A stretch of DNA of 64,000 bases, taken from NCBI RefSeq assembly GCF_003096655.1, contig NZ_QEKQ01000005.1:62001-126000 (forward strand). Reading direction: 5' to 3'. Each line of letters begins with the position of its first letter. Position 1 is the first letter of the stretch. The position numbers were made by a program, and so were the translations under genes. A model generated the notes under the pieces. The model was not told the DNA's origin and searched no databases. It worked only from the letters and a program-made list of their open reading frames with translations. Below, one piece after another: positions 42,279-52,126 of this stretch. The stretch is from Tamilnaduibacter salinus (GTDB taxonomy: Bacteria; Pseudomonadota; Gammaproteobacteria; Pseudomonadales; Oleiphilaceae).

Positions 42279-43013
42279 ATGCGACATGTACTTTTGACCG
42301 CGGCCATTGTTATCGGCTCGCTGTTCGCGTCCGCCGGTGTCCAGGCGGAGACCGTTCGTCTCACGTCGCTGGAATGGCCCCCGTATTCCGGCGCTGATCT
42401 ACCGAACCAGGGTGCGTCCATCGCGGTTGCCAAGGCGGCATTCGAGGCGATGGGCCATGAGCTGACGGTGGATTTCTATCCCTGGTCCCGGGCGGTGGCG
42501 CTGGCGAAGCGCGACGATCAGTACGTCGGCTACTTCCCCGAGTATCACTACGAGAGCGATGAGTTTGTGTTCTCGAATGTGATGGGAACCGGTCCGATGG
42601 GCTTTGTGGAGCCGAGCGACCAGCCAGTGGCCTGGGAAACACTGTCTGACCTCACCGATGCGCGCCTGGGCGTGGTTCAGGACTACGTGAATACCGCCAA
42701 GCTCGACCAGATGATCGACGACGGCCAGATCAATGCCTCGGCGGTCGCGTCCGACCGGCAGAACGTCCTGAAGGTGGCGGCCGGTCGAATCGATTTGGCG
42801 GTCATCGACAGCAACGTTCTCACGTACCTGCTGGAAAATGACGAGCGCGTTTCCAGCGTTCGGGACAAGGTGCAGATGAACGACAAGCTGCTGGTGACCA
42901 AGAAGCTGTACGTGGCGTTCCGCAACAACGCCGATGGGCGCCGCTGGCAGGACATCTTCAACAAGGGGCTGAAGAAGATCGACGTCAAGGCGATCATGTC
43001 CCGCAATATGTAA
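42279..43013 (+). CDS. Periplasmic solute-binding protein (family 3)
   Basis: A 244-aa periplasmic binding protein with a signal peptide (residues 1-23, cleaved after VQA). The domain begins [20 protein letters not shown] and keeps the amino-acid-binding fold features ([21 protein letters not shown]). No ABC permease or ATPase lies nearby; the next gene is a chemoreceptor, so a sensing rather than transport job is likely. It lies 216 bp from the divergent aldolase gene. Confidence 0.8.
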   Translation: MRHVLLTAAIVIGSLFASAGVQAETVRLTSLEWPPYSGADLPNQGASIAVAKAAFEAMGHELTVDFYPWSRAVALAKRDDQYVGYFPEYHYESDEFVFSNVMGTGPMGFVEPSDQPVAWETLSDLTDARLGVVQDYVNTAKLDQMIDDGQINASAVASDRQNVLKVAAGRIDLAVIDSNVLTYLLENDERVSSVRDKVQMNDKLLVTKKLYVAFRNNADGRRWQDIFNKGLKKIDVKAIMSRNM

Positions 43014-43074
43014 GTCGTGTGGGGCGGCAGATCATGGCCGCCCCATAGAGATTGGGCCGAGTGTCGGTGAGTGT

Positions 43075-44598
43075 ATGACATCATCCAGGACAGGGTCGCT
43101 GTCCCTGCGTTTCAATCTGCTGGCGGTCTCGCTGATCACCGTCCTGCTGGTCATCAGTGGATTCGTGGACTACCGGCTGAGTTCCAGCCAGTGGCGTGCG
43201 TCAGTCGACAGTCAGGTGTCCGACCAGGCGGGCTTCCTGTCGTTGTCCCTGCCGGACGCGCTCTGGAACTTCCAGTCCGAGACGGTCCGGAAAATCCTGC
43301 GTTCGGTTGTGAACAGCCGGGTTATCGAGGCCGCCTATATTCTTGAAGAGGGCGACCTGACCTATGCGATGCGTCAGGACGGCGATGAGATCCGTCCTGT
43401 TGAGGAGATGCCCGAAACAACCGGTATGACGGACATCCCACTCAATCATGATGAAGCCGACGAGACCATCGGCACGGTGTTCATCGACAAGAACGATGCC
43501 TACCTGTCCGAGCGTCTGAGCAGCGTCACCAATCTGGCGATTGCGCGAACGCTTGTTCTCGGCCTGGCATTGGCGATGATCCTGTACGTGTTGTTGCTGC
43601 TGCTGGTAAAGCGACCAATTGTCACGCTCCGGGAGGCCATGGCCGATATGGCTCAGGGGGAGGGGGATCTGACCCGGCGTCTGTCGGTGGACCAGAACAA
43701 CGAAATTGGCGAGCTGGTCAGCTACTTCAACGAATTCATGGCGAAGCTGCAGACGTCCATGCAGGCCGTCGGCTCGGTGGCCGAGCGGGCGGGAGCGGCC
43801 GTGAGCAGTCTGGAGTCGGCCTTTGAAAGAAGCCGATCCCTGGTTTCCGACCAGGAGCAGGAGGTGGAGTCCATCACCGCCGCCGTGACCGAAAGTTCGA
43901 CGGCCAGTCAGGAAGTCGCCCAGAACGCCCTGTCCACATCCGGGGCGGCGTCGGATGCCCAGCAGAATGCGGAAAACAGTCGCGATGCGATGGACGGTAC
44001 GGTTCACAAGATCCAGTCGCTGGCGGCGCAGATCGAGAGCACATCCCGTGCCATGGCCGGTCTGCAGGAGGAAGTGGACAGCATTGGAGAGATCATGACC
44101 GTGATCAGTGGCGTCGCCGATCAGACCAACCTGCTGGCACTGAATGCCGCCATTGAGGCCGCGCGGGCCGGAGAACACGGGCGTGGTTTTGCGGTGGTTG
44201 CCGATGAGGTTCGCACGCTGGCGGCCCGCACTCAGGAGAGCACCCAGGAAATCGGCGAGAAGATTGAGCGGCTCAAGGCCAGCGCCAGTGACGGGGTTTC
44301 AGTCGCACAGCAGGCCAGAAGCCTGAGCGAGGACAGCGTCGCGAGCGTCGGTGAGGCCCAGAACAGTCTATCCGTTGTCTTCGACGCCATCCGTCAGATC
44401 AATGACATGTCCACGCAGATTGCGACGGCGGTGGAAGAGCAATCCCAGGTCAGTCATGAGATCAGTCAGAATCTGCATCGGCTGTCAGATCTGTCCCAGC
44501 AATCCAGTGAACAGGTGGATCAGGCCTCAGAGACCAGTGCCGAGGTCGGCGAACAGACGCGGGCGCTGAACACCCAGCTCGCCGGATTCCGTTACTGA
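43075..44598 (+). CDS. Methyl-accepting chemotaxis protein
   Basis: A 507-aa chemoreceptor. One helix at about 12-32, a periplasmic domain of roughly 125 residues, a second helix near 155-180, HAMP ([20 protein letters not shown]), then the signalling coiled coil with the hairpin tip [20 protein letters not shown], which contacts CheA and CheW. There is no C-terminal pentapeptide tether. It follows the binding-protein gene by 61 bp; the pair may form one sensory unit. Confidence 0.9.
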   Translation: MTSSRTGSLSLRFNLLAVSLITVLLVISGFVDYRLSSSQWRASVDSQVSDQAGFLSLSLPDALWNFQSETVRKILRSVVNSRVIEAAYILEEGDLTYAMRQDGDEIRPVEEMPETTGMTDIPLNHDEADETIGTVFIDKNDAYLSERLSSVTNLAIARTLVLGLALAMILYVLLLLLVKRPIVTLREAMADMAQGEGDLTRRLSVDQNNEIGELVSYFNEFMAKLQTSMQAVGSVAERAGAAVSSLESAFERSRSLVSDQEQEVESITAAVTESSTASQEVAQNALSTSGAASDAQQNAENSRDAMDGTVHKIQSLAAQIESTSRAMAGLQEEVDSIGEIMTVISGVADQTNLLALNAAIEAARAGEHGRGFAVVADEVRTLAARTQESTQEIGEKIERLKASASDGVSVAQQARSLSEDSVASVGEAQNSLSVVFDAIRQINDMSTQIATAVEEQSQVSHEISQNLHRLSDLSQQSSEQVDQASETSAEVGEQTRALNTQLAGFRY

Positions 44599-44671
44599 CC
44601 GGAGGGTGCCGGGAGCCCGTCGATTTCCGGTAGACTGGGGGTTTTGTTTAGCATGCAAATGGGAGCCTGCC

Positions 44672-45070
44672 ATGTTTGAGTACGAGATCGAGCCGCGCTT
44701 TAACGACACCGATGCGTTGGGCCACATCAGCAATACCGCCTTTCCCGTCTGGTTCGAACAGGCCCGGATGCCCATCTTCCGCCTGTTCCATCCTTCTCTC
44801 GATGTGGAAAGCTGGCCGCTGATCCTGGCGCGTGTGGAGTTGGACCTGAAAGCGCAGACGTACTGGGGCAGCCCGGTCACGATCCGCTCAGGCATCGGCC
44901 GGGTCGGAACGTCGTCCTGCGAGGTGATCCAGGAGGCCTGGCAGAACGGACGCGAGGTGGCCCGGGGGCGCGGGGTGCTGATCCACTTTGACTACGACAG
45001 TGAGCAGTCCATCCCCATTCCGGACGATGTCCGGGCACGCCTGGCGGAGCATCCGGTTGATAGTGCCTGA
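44672..45070 (+). CDS. Hotdog-fold acyl-CoA thioesterase (4HBT family)
   Basis: A 132-aa thioesterase. The opening EIEPRFNDTDALGHISNTAFPVWFEQAR has the catalytic aspartate (D13 of NDTDALGH) and its partner residues typical of YbgC/FadM-like 4-hydroxybenzoyl-CoA thioesterases. It likely hydrolyses acyl-CoA intermediates. ATG 44672 follows GGGAG; the frame is open from 44606. The gap to nudE (45071-45240) shows no gene. Confidence 0.85.
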   Translation: MFEYEIEPRFNDTDALGHISNTAFPVWFEQARMPIFRLFHPSLDVESWPLILARVELDLKAQTYWGSPVTIRSGIGRVGTSSCEVIQEAWQNGREVARGRGVLIHFDYDSEQSIPIPDDVRARLAEHPVDSA

Positions 45071-45240
45071 AAAGGGCCGGTCCCATGCACCGTGGTTGCG
45101 AGCAAAGACTGGTCGCCCTGGGCGGGCGACTCCGAAGTCGGAGACATCGGCTACATGTTCAACGATGGCCTATTGCAACCCCCTCTCAATGCACGGCTAC
45201 ACTGGGTTTGCAGCGCCCTCTCGATTTCCGGTGACGCCGG

Positions 45241-45795
45241 TCAGGCACCACGCTCTTTGTGAAGCGCATCCCGCGCCATGTAGAGGGCGGCGATCACCCG
45301 CGCCTCGGTCATGTCCTGGCGCTGGACCAGTGAGTCCAGTTCGGACAGGCGCCAGGTCAGTACCTCCAGCGGTTCCGGTTCGTCGCCGGGACGGCTTTCT
45401 TCGTAAAGGTCCCGGGCGAGCACGACCTTGATGTGATGGCCCATGTAGCCTGGCGAGAGCGTCATCTGTTTCAGGAAGGTCAGTTCCCGGGCGCCGTAGC
45501 CGGCTTCCTCCATCAGCTCCCGGTTGGCCGCTTCGCGCCAGTCTTCGCCATGCTCGTAGGCGCCCTTGGGCAGGGTGATCTGGTATTCCTCGACCCCCGC
45601 ACCGTACTCCCGGATCAGCACGACCCGGTCGTCATCCAGCATCGGCACACACATGACGCCGGCAATCGGCGGCGTGCGTAATCGCTCGAACTCCCGCTCT
45701 TCGCCGTTTGCGAAGCGCAGATGGACCCGCTCAATCCCGAACAGGCGGCTGCGGGTGACCAGTTGGGTGTCCAGGATCTCCGGTTTCGTTTCCAT
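45241..45795 (-). CDS. nudE: ADP-compounds Nudix hydrolase NudE
   Basis: NudE hydrolyses ADP-ribose, NADH and diadenosine polyphosphates. The 184-aa product carries the Nudix box GAYEHGEDWREAANRELMEEAGY (GX5EX7REUXEEXGU) and the NudE-type N-terminus with RTPPIAGVMCVPML. Its start abuts the stop of the lytic transglycosylase (TGAATG). Confidence 0.88.
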   Translation of the reverse strand: METKPEILDTQLVTRSRLFGIERVHLRFANGEEREFERLRTPPIAGVMCVPMLDDDRVVLIREYGAGVEEYQITLPKGAYEHGEDWREAANRELMEEAGYGARELTFLKQMTLSPGYMGHHIKVVLARDLYEESRPGDEPEPLEVLTWRLSELDSLVQRQDMTEARVIAALYMARDALHKERGA

Positions 45796-47055
45796 TCAGG
45801 CGTCGTCCTCGGCCCTGTTCAAGGCGATATTGAAGGCGTCCAGTACGGTCGGCGACAGGTGTCCGTCGGCAATGTGTCCGTGATCTTTTTGCCAGGCCCG
45901 GACAGCACCGCGGGTGGCCGGACCGGGAATCCCGTCCGGTTCACCGGCATCGTATCCGCGTTCGTTCAGGCGGGTCTGCAACGTCACGACCTGATCCCGG
46001 CTCAGCCTGGGGCTGTCGTCGGGCGGCGTTTGCTGCAACCGACCGGCGCCGGCAATGCGATCGGCCAGGTGACCGACGGACAGTGCGTAGTACTCGGACT
46101 GGTTCCACCCCATGATGACGTGGAAGTTGTCATAGACAAGAAAAGCTGGGCCTCGATGGCCGGAGGGTACCAGCAGGGAGGCCTTGATCTCTGCACGGGG
46201 CAGCGGTGTGTCGAAAGCCGTGCGCACCCCCTGGTTTCGCCAGAACGACAACGGTCGCGGTTTGTCGAGCCCGGCGACGCTGTAGTCGAAATCGTCCGGG
46301 AGACGCACTTCGCGGCCCCAGCGATAGTCGCCATCCCAGCCCATGGCGGCGAGAAAGTGTCCGGCCGACATCATCGCATCCGGCAGGCTGTGCCACAGAT
46401 CCCGGCGACCGTCGCCATCGGCGTCCACCGCGTGCTTGAGGAAGACGCTCGGCATGAACTGGACGTGCCCCATGGCGCCCGCCCATGAGCCTTCCATCTC
46501 AGACGGCGCAATCGCCCCCTCGTCAATGATCTTGAGTGCCGCCATCAATTCACCGGTGAAATAGTTGGCGCGCCGGCGATCACAGGCGAGCGTGGCCAGC
46601 GCGCTCGGCACCGGCATTTTCCCGAAGTAGCTGCCGAAGTGGGTTTCCATGCCCCAGAAGGCGACCAGGTAGGGTGCGGGCACGCCGGTTTCCCGCTCAA
46701 CCCGCTGTAACAGGCCCCGGTGTTCGGCCAGCAGCTCACGCCCTTTCTCGACCTTGCTGTCGGTGACCCGCCGTCCAAAATACTCGGAGAACGGGGTGGT
46801 GAACTCCGGCTGACGCCGGTCCAGCTCGATGACCCGATCCAGCTGCCGGATGTCGCCAAATACGGTGTGTCGTGTGTCGGCGCTGATGCCCTGTTCGCCG
46901 GCCTGCGCTTTCAGGTCGGAGAGGCATTGGTCAAAGGCGCGTTCCTGAACATCCGCAGTGGCGGGAAGTGCCAGTGCGCAGAACATGGCAGTCAGGGAAT
47001 AGCGAAGCCCCAGGAGTCTGCGCGGTAGCCATCGTGCCAGGCGAGATCGTCCCAC
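45796..47055 (-). CDS. Lytic murein transglycosylase (MltB/SLT_2 family) with peptidoglycan-binding domain
   Basis: A periplasmic enzyme that cuts peptidoglycan glycan strands. The core holds the catalytic glutamate in FWGMETHFGSYFGKMPV and the MltB motifs ALATLACDRRRANYFTGEL and GSWAGAMGHVQFMPSVF; a peptidoglycan-binding domain closes the protein (LSRDQVVTLQTRLNERGYD). GTG 47055 gives a positively charged N-terminus plus signal peptide (cleavage near LPATADVQ) and 419 aa. The frame is open to 47301 but that part looks non-coding. No strong ribosome site is visible. Confidence 0.83.
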   Translation of the reverse strand: MGRSRLARWLPRRLLGLRYSLTAMFCALALPATADVQERAFDQCLSDLKAQAGEQGISADTRHTVFGDIRQLDRVIELDRRQPEFTTPFSEYFGRRVTDSKVEKGRELLAEHRGLLQRVERETGVPAPYLVAFWGMETHFGSYFGKMPVPSALATLACDRRRANYFTGELMAALKIIDEGAIAPSEMEGSWAGAMGHVQFMPSVFLKHAVDADGDGRRDLWHSLPDAMMSAGHFLAAMGWDGDYRWGREVRLPDDFDYSVAGLDKPRPLSFWRNQGVRTAFDTPLPRAEIKASLLVPSGHRGPAFLVYDNFHVIMGWNQSEYYALSVGHLADRIAGAGRLQQTPPDDSPRLSRDQVVTLQTRLNERGYDAGEPDGIPGPATRGAVRAWQKDHGHIADGHLSPTVLDAFNIALNRAEDDA

Positions 47056-47313
47056 TGCGAGGCCATTTTGACGGTCGCTTGAGGCGCATAGTGGTTCTTT
47101 GTAAGGACAATGAGCGCTCAAAAGGGACCGCGGTGGGGCGGTCGCAGCGGTGCGACTTTCTATCGCGCAGACTCCTTGGGTCACAGTCAGGTCCTCTGTT
47201 GGTCTGGATGCCGGCCAGTGGATGGCCGGCGCCGCCGCGTGGCAGTCTTCCGGCATATTAGCCGGTTTTATCGCCCGGAAAACAGGGGGCGACGTCGTCA
47301 CATTCCCGTCTTG

Positions 47314-48624
47314 CTATGCGGCTTCCGGCGATTCGGTAATCCGCCGGCGCGGAAAGTGGCAGATAAAGGTGCTCCCTTCGCCGGGATGGCTGGTGATTTC
47401 CAGTTGACCATCGTGATTGAGCAGCACGTGTTTGACGATGGCCAGACCGAGACCGGTACCGCCCGTGTCCTGATGACGGCTGGGATCGGCCCGGTAGAAC
47501 CGTTCCGTCAGACGGGGAATGTGGATGGGATCAATGCCGATACCGCTGTCGGTGACGGACAGGTGCGCGCCGTCCCGGTCGGTCACCCAGTGAACGGTGA
47601 TGAGGCCGCTGTCCGGGGTGTATTTCACCGCATTGAATACGATGTTGGAGAAGGCACTGCGGAGCTGCCCTTCATCGCCGTAGAGGAAGTGACGGTCGTC
47701 GATGGACAGCTCGATCTGGTGTGCGCGGTCGCCGCTCAGCGCGCGCGCGTCCTGACAGATCTGCTCAAGCAGCTTGCGGACGTCGGTGATTTCGTCGTCC
47801 ATCTGGTGCTCGTCGGTTTCCAGTCGGGAGAGCAGCATCAGGTCTTTGATCAGCGCCTCCATACGACCGGCCTGACGGTTCATTGTCTCCAGTGGTCGGC
47901 GCCATTTGGGGGCGACATCATCGACACTGTCGAGGAGCGTTTCCAGATAGCCATTCAGGACCGTCAGCGGGGTGCGCATTTCATGGGATACGTTACTGAC
48001 GAAGTCCCGTCGCATCTGTTCGAGTTGCGTAAGACGGGTGACGTCCCGGGCCACGATCAGGCGGTCGTCGTCACCGAAGAGGCTGATCTGGATCTGCAGA
48101 TGGATGTGCGGTTTCGCCGGGGAACGGATCGACAGGGGCTCGCGGTAGTTCCGGTTGTCGAAGTAGGTCTTGAACTCCGGATGGCGAAGAAGGTTGTGCA
48201 CCGGTTGGCCCAGATCGGTATCGCGGCGGAAACCAAGCAGATACTCCGCTGCGCCATTCCACCATTCCATGGTGCCGTTGGAATCGGTCATCACGACCGC
48301 TTCGCGCATGGCGTTGGTGGATTCCTGAACCCGGTTCAGCTGGGTCTGGAGGCGATCGCGCAGACGCAGGTGTTTCTGGTGGAGTCGGTGCAGGCCATCG
48401 AACAGGTCGCCCCACAGTCCCACGCTGCCCGGCGCCTCAACATAGTGGTCGGGATTGGAAAGCCAGGTGTGAAGGCGCCGGATCTGCACCAGCGTCCAGC
48501 TGAAGTATGCCGCCAATCCCAGTAACAGCCCGACGAGCGGGTACCCCATCCAGGCCCCGAACAGCAAACAGGCAAGGAGAAAAAGGAGAATCAGCCGCAG
48601 ATAACGAGACCAGCTGTAGTGCAT
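47314..48624 (-). CDS. phoR: Phosphate regulon sensor histidine kinase PhoR
   Basis: PhoR phosphorylates PhoB when the Pst/PhoU complex signals low phosphate. The 436-aa protein begins MHYSWSRYLRLILLFLLACL with two short helices and no periplasmic loop, as known for PhoR, then a PAS domain (AVVMTDSNGTMEWWNGAAEYLLGF), the H-box SNVSHEMRTPLTVL and ATPase boxes NAVKYTP, DSGIGI and GGTGLGLAIVKHV. ATG 48624 is chosen; TTG 48636 is an in-frame option because the AAGGAG lies only 2 bases before the ATG. It follows phoB by 185 bp, a gap that holds an inverted repeat. Confidence 0.93.
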   Translation of the reverse strand: MHYSWSRYLRLILLFLLACLLFGAWMGYPLVGLLLGLAAYFSWTLVQIRRLHTWLSNPDHYVEAPGSVGLWGDLFDGLHRLHQKHLRLRDRLQTQLNRVQESTNAMREAVVMTDSNGTMEWWNGAAEYLLGFRRDTDLGQPVHNLLRHPEFKTYFDNRNYREPLSIRSPAKPHIHLQIQISLFGDDDRLIVARDVTRLTQLEQMRRDFVSNVSHEMRTPLTVLNGYLETLLDSVDDVAPKWRRPLETMNRQAGRMEALIKDLMLLSRLETDEHQMDDEITDVRKLLEQICQDARALSGDRAHQIELSIDDRHFLYGDEGQLRSAFSNIVFNAVKYTPDSGLITVHWVTDRDGAHLSVTDSGIGIDPIHIPRLTERFYRADPSRHQDTGGTGLGLAIVKHVLLNHDGQLEITSHPGEGSTFICHFPRRRITESPEAA

Positions 48625-48646
48625 GGCTCCTTCCAATGGTTCGCCC

Positions 48647-48796
48647 GGGGGAGGTCTGAAACGTCCCTGCTACGGCGAATGTCTTCGTTGTGCGGTGGGC
48701 GAGTGCAAACACTCCGCGACGAATCCGGTACGCCCCGCTTTCTGCGCTCCGTACGCCTCGACTGTCACCGCATCAGGGACTGTTTCAGAGGTTCCC
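48647..48796. repeat. Inverted-repeat element between phoB and phoR
   Basis: The arms 48647-48669 and 48774-48796 share TCTGAAAC and GTCCCTG in inverted order with one gap, enclosing about 105 bp that shows no gene. GTCTGAAACGTCC from the left arm recurs exactly at 60928-60940, and the right arm resembles the palindrome after rapA. It may be a small dispersed repeat and could affect read-through from phoB into phoR. Confidence 0.55.
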
Positions 48797-48808
48797 TCGT
48801 GATCCGTG

Positions 48809-49501
48809 TCAGGCGGCCTGGGTTGAGAATCGGTAACCCGCGCCCCGAACGGTCTGAATGAGGTGATCGTAGCGCTGTCCCAGTGCCTTGCGCAATCGGC
48901 GGATATGGACATCCACCGTGCGCTCCTCGACATAGACGTTGCCGCCCCAGACCTGATCCAGAAGCTGTGCCCGGGTGTAGACCCGTTCCTGGTGCGTCAT
49001 AAAGAACTGGAGCAGGCGGTACTCCGTTGGGCCCATGTCCACGGGGCCCTCCGGCGTGCTGACCCGGTGGCTGCCGGGGTCAAGATACAGCCCGTCCACT
49101 TCCACCGGTGTTTCGACACCGGGTGGCGTGGTCCGTCGCAGAACGGCCTTGAGGCGTGCGACCAGCTCACGGGGCGAGAACGGCTTGGTGATGTAATCAT
49201 CCGCGCCCGAATCCAGACCCTGGATCTTGTTGTCCTCTTCCACCTTGGCCGTCAGCATGATGATCGGGATCTCGGCGGTCGTCTCGTCCTTCTTGAGACG
49301 GCGGGCCAGCTCAATACCGCTGGTACCCGGCAGCATCCAGTCCAGCAGGATCAGGTCCGGCTGGCGGTCCACCACCATGGCGTGAGCCTCACGGGCATCC
49401 CGGGCCTCCAGGTAGTCGTAGTCCGCCATCTCCAACGCCACCGCGATCATTTCCCGGATGGCCGGTTCGTCATCGACAATCAGTACGGTTTTTCCGGGCA
49501 T
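48809..49501 (-). CDS. phoB: Phosphate regulon response regulator PhoB
   Basis: PhoB is the DNA-binding regulator of the Pho regulon. The 230-aa protein has a receiver domain with acidic pocket DDE (10-12), phosphorylation site D54 in LLDWMLPG and K in TKPFSP, and an OmpR-type winged helix with GPTEYRLLQFFMTH and ERTVDVHIRRLRKAL. A Pho box lies 54 bp upstream, so it should activate its own gene as well as pstSCAB-phoU. Confidence 0.95.
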   Translation of the reverse strand: MPGKTVLIVDDEPAIREMIAVALEMADYDYLEARDAREAHAMVVDRQPDLILLDWMLPGTSGIELARRLKKDETTAEIPIIMLTAKVEEDNKIQGLDSGADDYITKPFSPRELVARLKAVLRRTTPPGVETPVEVDGLYLDPGSHRVSTPEGPVDMGPTEYRLLQFFMTHQERVYTRAQLLDQVWGGNVYVEERTVDVHIRRLRKALGQRYDHLIQTVRGAGYRFSTQAA

Positions 49502-49554
49502 GGCTCTTTTCCTTTGTCATATCCCCGTTGCTGTCAACATTACACGCCAGGGAC

Positions 49555-49572
49555 ATGACAGTAATATGACAC
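49555..49572 (-). promoter_or_regulatory. Pho box upstream of phoB
   Basis: On the minus strand GTGTCAT (49572-49566) and CTGTCAT (49561-49555) stand 11 bp apart with the AT spacer ATTA. TGTAAT (49544-49539) follows after 10 bases and can be the -10, the expected geometry for PhoB-dependent promoters. It closely resembles the pstS box. Confidence 0.85.
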
Positions 49573-49600
49573 GGTCAGGAAGGACACCGTGCCCCCTGAA

Positions 49601-50488
49601 TCAAAGTGCCAGATCCACCACCAGGCCTGCCAGCACCGACGCTCCGGCCCATTGATTGTTGAGAAAGGCGCTGAAGCAGGGCATGCGTTCGCGGTCCCGG
49701 ATCAGCCATTGCTGGTACGCGAAGCACCCCGCCATGCCAAGCACTCCCAGCAGGAACCAGGCCCCCAGACCCGCGTGGTGCATAACCAGCAGCAGGACCA
49801 GGACGACCGTGACCTGCAACAACCCCACGATCAGTCGGTCCGCCTCGCCGAACAGGATGGCGGTGGACTTGACCCCGATCTTCAGGTCGTCGTCCCGGTC
49901 GACCATGGCATAGAGGGTGTCGTAGGCCACGGTCCAGAGGACATTGACGATAAACAGCAGCCACGTCAGCCGGGTCAGGTCGTTCGCCTCGGCGGCCCAG
50001 GCCATGGGAATGGCCCACGAGAATGCGGCGCCCAGAAACAGCTGGGGCAGGTGAGTGTAGCGCTTCATGAATGGATAGATGAAAGCCAGGACCAGCCCGC
50101 CGAACGACAGGTAGAGCGTGAGCGTGTTGGTGAAAAGCACCACCATCAGGAACGACACGAGTGCCAGCCCGAGAAACAGGGCGACGGCCTCGGCGGGGTG
50201 AATCCGGCCCGTCGCGAGCGGTCGTTGGGTGGTGCGCTTGACGTGCCCGTCCACCTTTCGGTCGGCAAAGTCATTGATGGCGCAGCCGGCGGCGCGCATG
50301 AAGAACACGCCGAGGGTGAATACGATCAGGTTGGTCACCGAGGGAACGCCGCTCGCGGCAAGCCACAGCGCCCACCAGGTGGGCCAGAGCAACAGCAGAC
50401 TGCCGATGGGGCGGTCAATACGAAGCAGTCGGGCGTAGTCCAGCAGACGGGTCGATAGCGGCGTTGGCAGACGACCGGTGTGTGCCAT
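49601..50488 (-). CDS. ubiA: 4-Hydroxybenzoate octaprenyltransferase
   Basis: UbiA is the membrane prenyltransferase that joins 4-hydroxybenzoate to the isoprenoid tail of ubiquinone. The 295-aa protein has about eight helices and both aspartate-rich magnesium sites: NDFADRKVD and [12 protein letters not shown]. It follows ubiC by 53 bp; ATG 50488 is preceded by AGGAG at a good distance. Confidence 0.94.
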   Translation of the reverse strand: MAHTGRLPTPLSTRLLDYARLLRIDRPIGSLLLLWPTWWALWLAASGVPSVTNLIVFTLGVFFMRAAGCAINDFADRKVDGHVKRTTQRPLATGRIHPAEAVALFLGLALVSFLMVVLFTNTLTLYLSFGGLVLAFIYPFMKRYTHLPQLFLGAAFSWAIPMAWAAEANDLTRLTWLLFIVNVLWTVAYDTLYAMVDRDDDLKIGVKSTAILFGEADRLIVGLLQVTVVLVLLLVMHHAGLGAWFLLGVLGMAGCFAYQQWLIRDRERMPCFSAFLNNQWAGASVLAGLVVDLAL

Positions 50489-50541
50489 GGGTAATCGACT
50501 CCTGATCCTTTCGTTGACGACTGATTATAGCCGCCGGCACC

Positions 50542-51138
50542 TTACGGATTGAACCGCTCGTGATGGTGATCGAGCAGTCGGCCATAAAAGAACTCACTGA
50601 CGAGAATCCGCTCCTCGCCAGCCCGAAAGCAGGAGCGTCGGGCCAGGCGGGGGTCGTGCCGGGGAGTGCCCTGAATAACGCCGGCTTCAAACGGGTCGCG
50701 CTGCCAACGTCCGTCACGGAACAGAAACGCCCCCAGGGGTTGGCGTCCCAGGTGCCGGAGCCGTCGCTCCGGGCCGTTCAGCGTTGACAGGGGGAAGACG
50801 GTCCGGGCGAGAACCCAGGGGCGGCCGTCGCCGCAGAGCTGGACTTCGCGGACCCAGGCGACCTGCCGTTCGGGCAGATCCAGCCGTCGGCGTTCGTCCC
50901 GTGCGGGTGTCTGAAAGCCTTCCGTGATGATATGAACGGCGAACCGCTCGCGGCACCGTTGGCGCAGGGCGCGGGTGAGTGAGCCTTCCAGCGTCAGCCA
51001 GAACGTCGCCTCACGGGGTAGTGGTGGCCCGGCGAGCCGGGCGGCTGCCACCGAGGGGTACCAGCGAAGGCCCGGACGGGCGGTTACGCGGTCGGAAACG
51101 GGAACAGGCACGTCCGGATCAGAGTCCCTTGACCGCAT
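50542..51138 (-). CDS. ubiC: Chorismate pyruvate-lyase
   Basis: UbiC converts chorismate to 4-hydroxybenzoate, the first step of ubiquinone synthesis, feeding UbiA downstream. The 198-aa product shows the family arginine/glutamate pattern (REVQLCGDGRPWVLARTVFPLSTL, RHLGRQPLGAFLF, RRSCF and SEFFYGRLL near the end). ATG 51138 overlaps the hpt stop by 20 bp; GTG 51111 is an alternative after AAGGGA. The frame is open to 51183. Confidence 0.86.
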   Translation of the reverse strand: MRSRDSDPDVPVPVSDRVTARPGLRWYPSVAAARLAGPPLPREATFWLTLEGSLTRALRQRCRERFAVHIITEGFQTPARDERRRLDLPERQVAWVREVQLCGDGRPWVLARTVFPLSTLNGPERRLRHLGRQPLGAFLFRDGRWQRDPFEAGVIQGTPRHDPRLARRSCFRAGEERILVSEFFYGRLLDHHHERFNP

Positions 51139-51691
51139 AGATGCCCGGGGCGTTGCGCCAATAGCCCTTGTAATCCATGCCATAACCGAACAGGAACCGG
51201 TCCTCGACTTCCAGGCCGGTGTAATCCGCTTTCAGGCCCGGGCGGGCTTTGCGGTCGTGCTGCTTGTCGATCAGCACGGCGGTGCGCACATCCACGGCGC
51301 CGTGGGCGCGGCAGTAATCCGCGATGGCATTGAGCGTCGTGCCCTCATCGAGAATGTCATCCACGATCACCACGGTGCGGTTCTGCATATCGACGTCCGG
51401 GCGCAGTTTCCACTCGAGAATGCCTCCCGTGGTCTCCTGACGGTACCGGGTGGCATGCAGGTACTCGGCCTGGAGCGGAAACGGGAGTCGGGGCAGCAGT
51501 TGGCCGGTCAGGATCAGGCCGCCGTTCATGACGCAGAACAGCAGCGGGTTCTGGTCGGCGAGGTCGGTGCGCAGGGCGGCTGCCATCCGGTCGATGGCTT
51601 CCTGAACTTGGGCCTCGTCGCAAAGGCAGTCGGCTTCGTCGAAGACCTTTTGCAGGTCCTCACGCGTGTGTTCGTGTGGGCTTTGCATCAT
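51119..51691 (-). CDS. hpt: Hypoxanthine-guanine phosphoribosyltransferase
   Basis: This purine-salvage enzyme makes IMP or GMP from free base and PRPP. The 190-aa product has the PRPP motif VVIVDDILDEGTTL, the flexible-loop region LLFCVMNGGLILTG and the C-terminal FGYGMDYKGYWRNAPGIYAV. ATG 51691 (or the next codon, 51688) gives a normal length; the frame stays open to 51811. It belongs to a run of minus-strand genes hpt-ubiC-ubiA. Confidence 0.88.
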   Translation of the reverse strand: MMQSPHEHTREDLQKVFDEADCLCDEAQVQEAIDRMAAALRTDLADQNPLLFCVMNGGLILTGQLLPRLPFPLQAEYLHATRYRQETTGGILEWKLRPDVDMQNRTVVIVDDILDEGTTLNAIADYCRAHGAVDVRTAVLIDKQHDRKARPGLKADYTGLEVEDRFLFGYGMDYKGYWRNAPGIYAVKGL

Positions 51692-51915
51692 ACCATCCGG
51701 TCCGGTTCCCGGAACGCGCCGGGGCATTCCTGAAAACGCGGCATTATACCCCATAGCAGGGACATTCGGGTAACAACCTGTCCTGACCTGCATTGGTGGC
51801 AATGCGGACAACGCGTATCATGGCCGGCTGGCGAAAAGTGGATGGAATCTGGTTTGCATGTTGGATTGTTGAACAATTACCATCCCTTGCTGATTGTTTC
51901 TTGCGGAGGTTACCG

Positions 51916-52083
51916 ATGAAAAAGTGGCAATGCGTTGTATGCGGCTGGATCTACGATGAAGCCGAAGGGTGGCCCGAGGATGGCATCGAGCCTGGTACGG
52001 CCTGGGAGGATGTCCCCGACGATTTCGTCTGCCCGGACTGCGGTGTGGGCAAGGAAGATTTTGAGATGATCGAGATCGGCTGA
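51916..52083 (+). CDS. rubA: Rubredoxin
   Basis: A 55-aa one-iron electron carrier. The four iron-binding cysteines are in CVVCGW and CPDCGV with the usual spacing, plus the conserved PDDFVCPDC end. A strong GGAGG stands before the ATG. The reductase gene follows after 43 bp. In related bacteria this pair feeds electrons to alkane hydroxylase, but no AlkB gene is in the window. Confidence 0.95.
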   Translation: MKKWQCVVCGWIYDEAEGWPEDGIEPGTAWEDVPDDFVCPDCGVGKEDFEMIEIG

Positions 52084-52126
52084 GGCCGGTTCGTCGCCGA
52101 CGTTGAATGAATTCGGAGGTCTGTGC

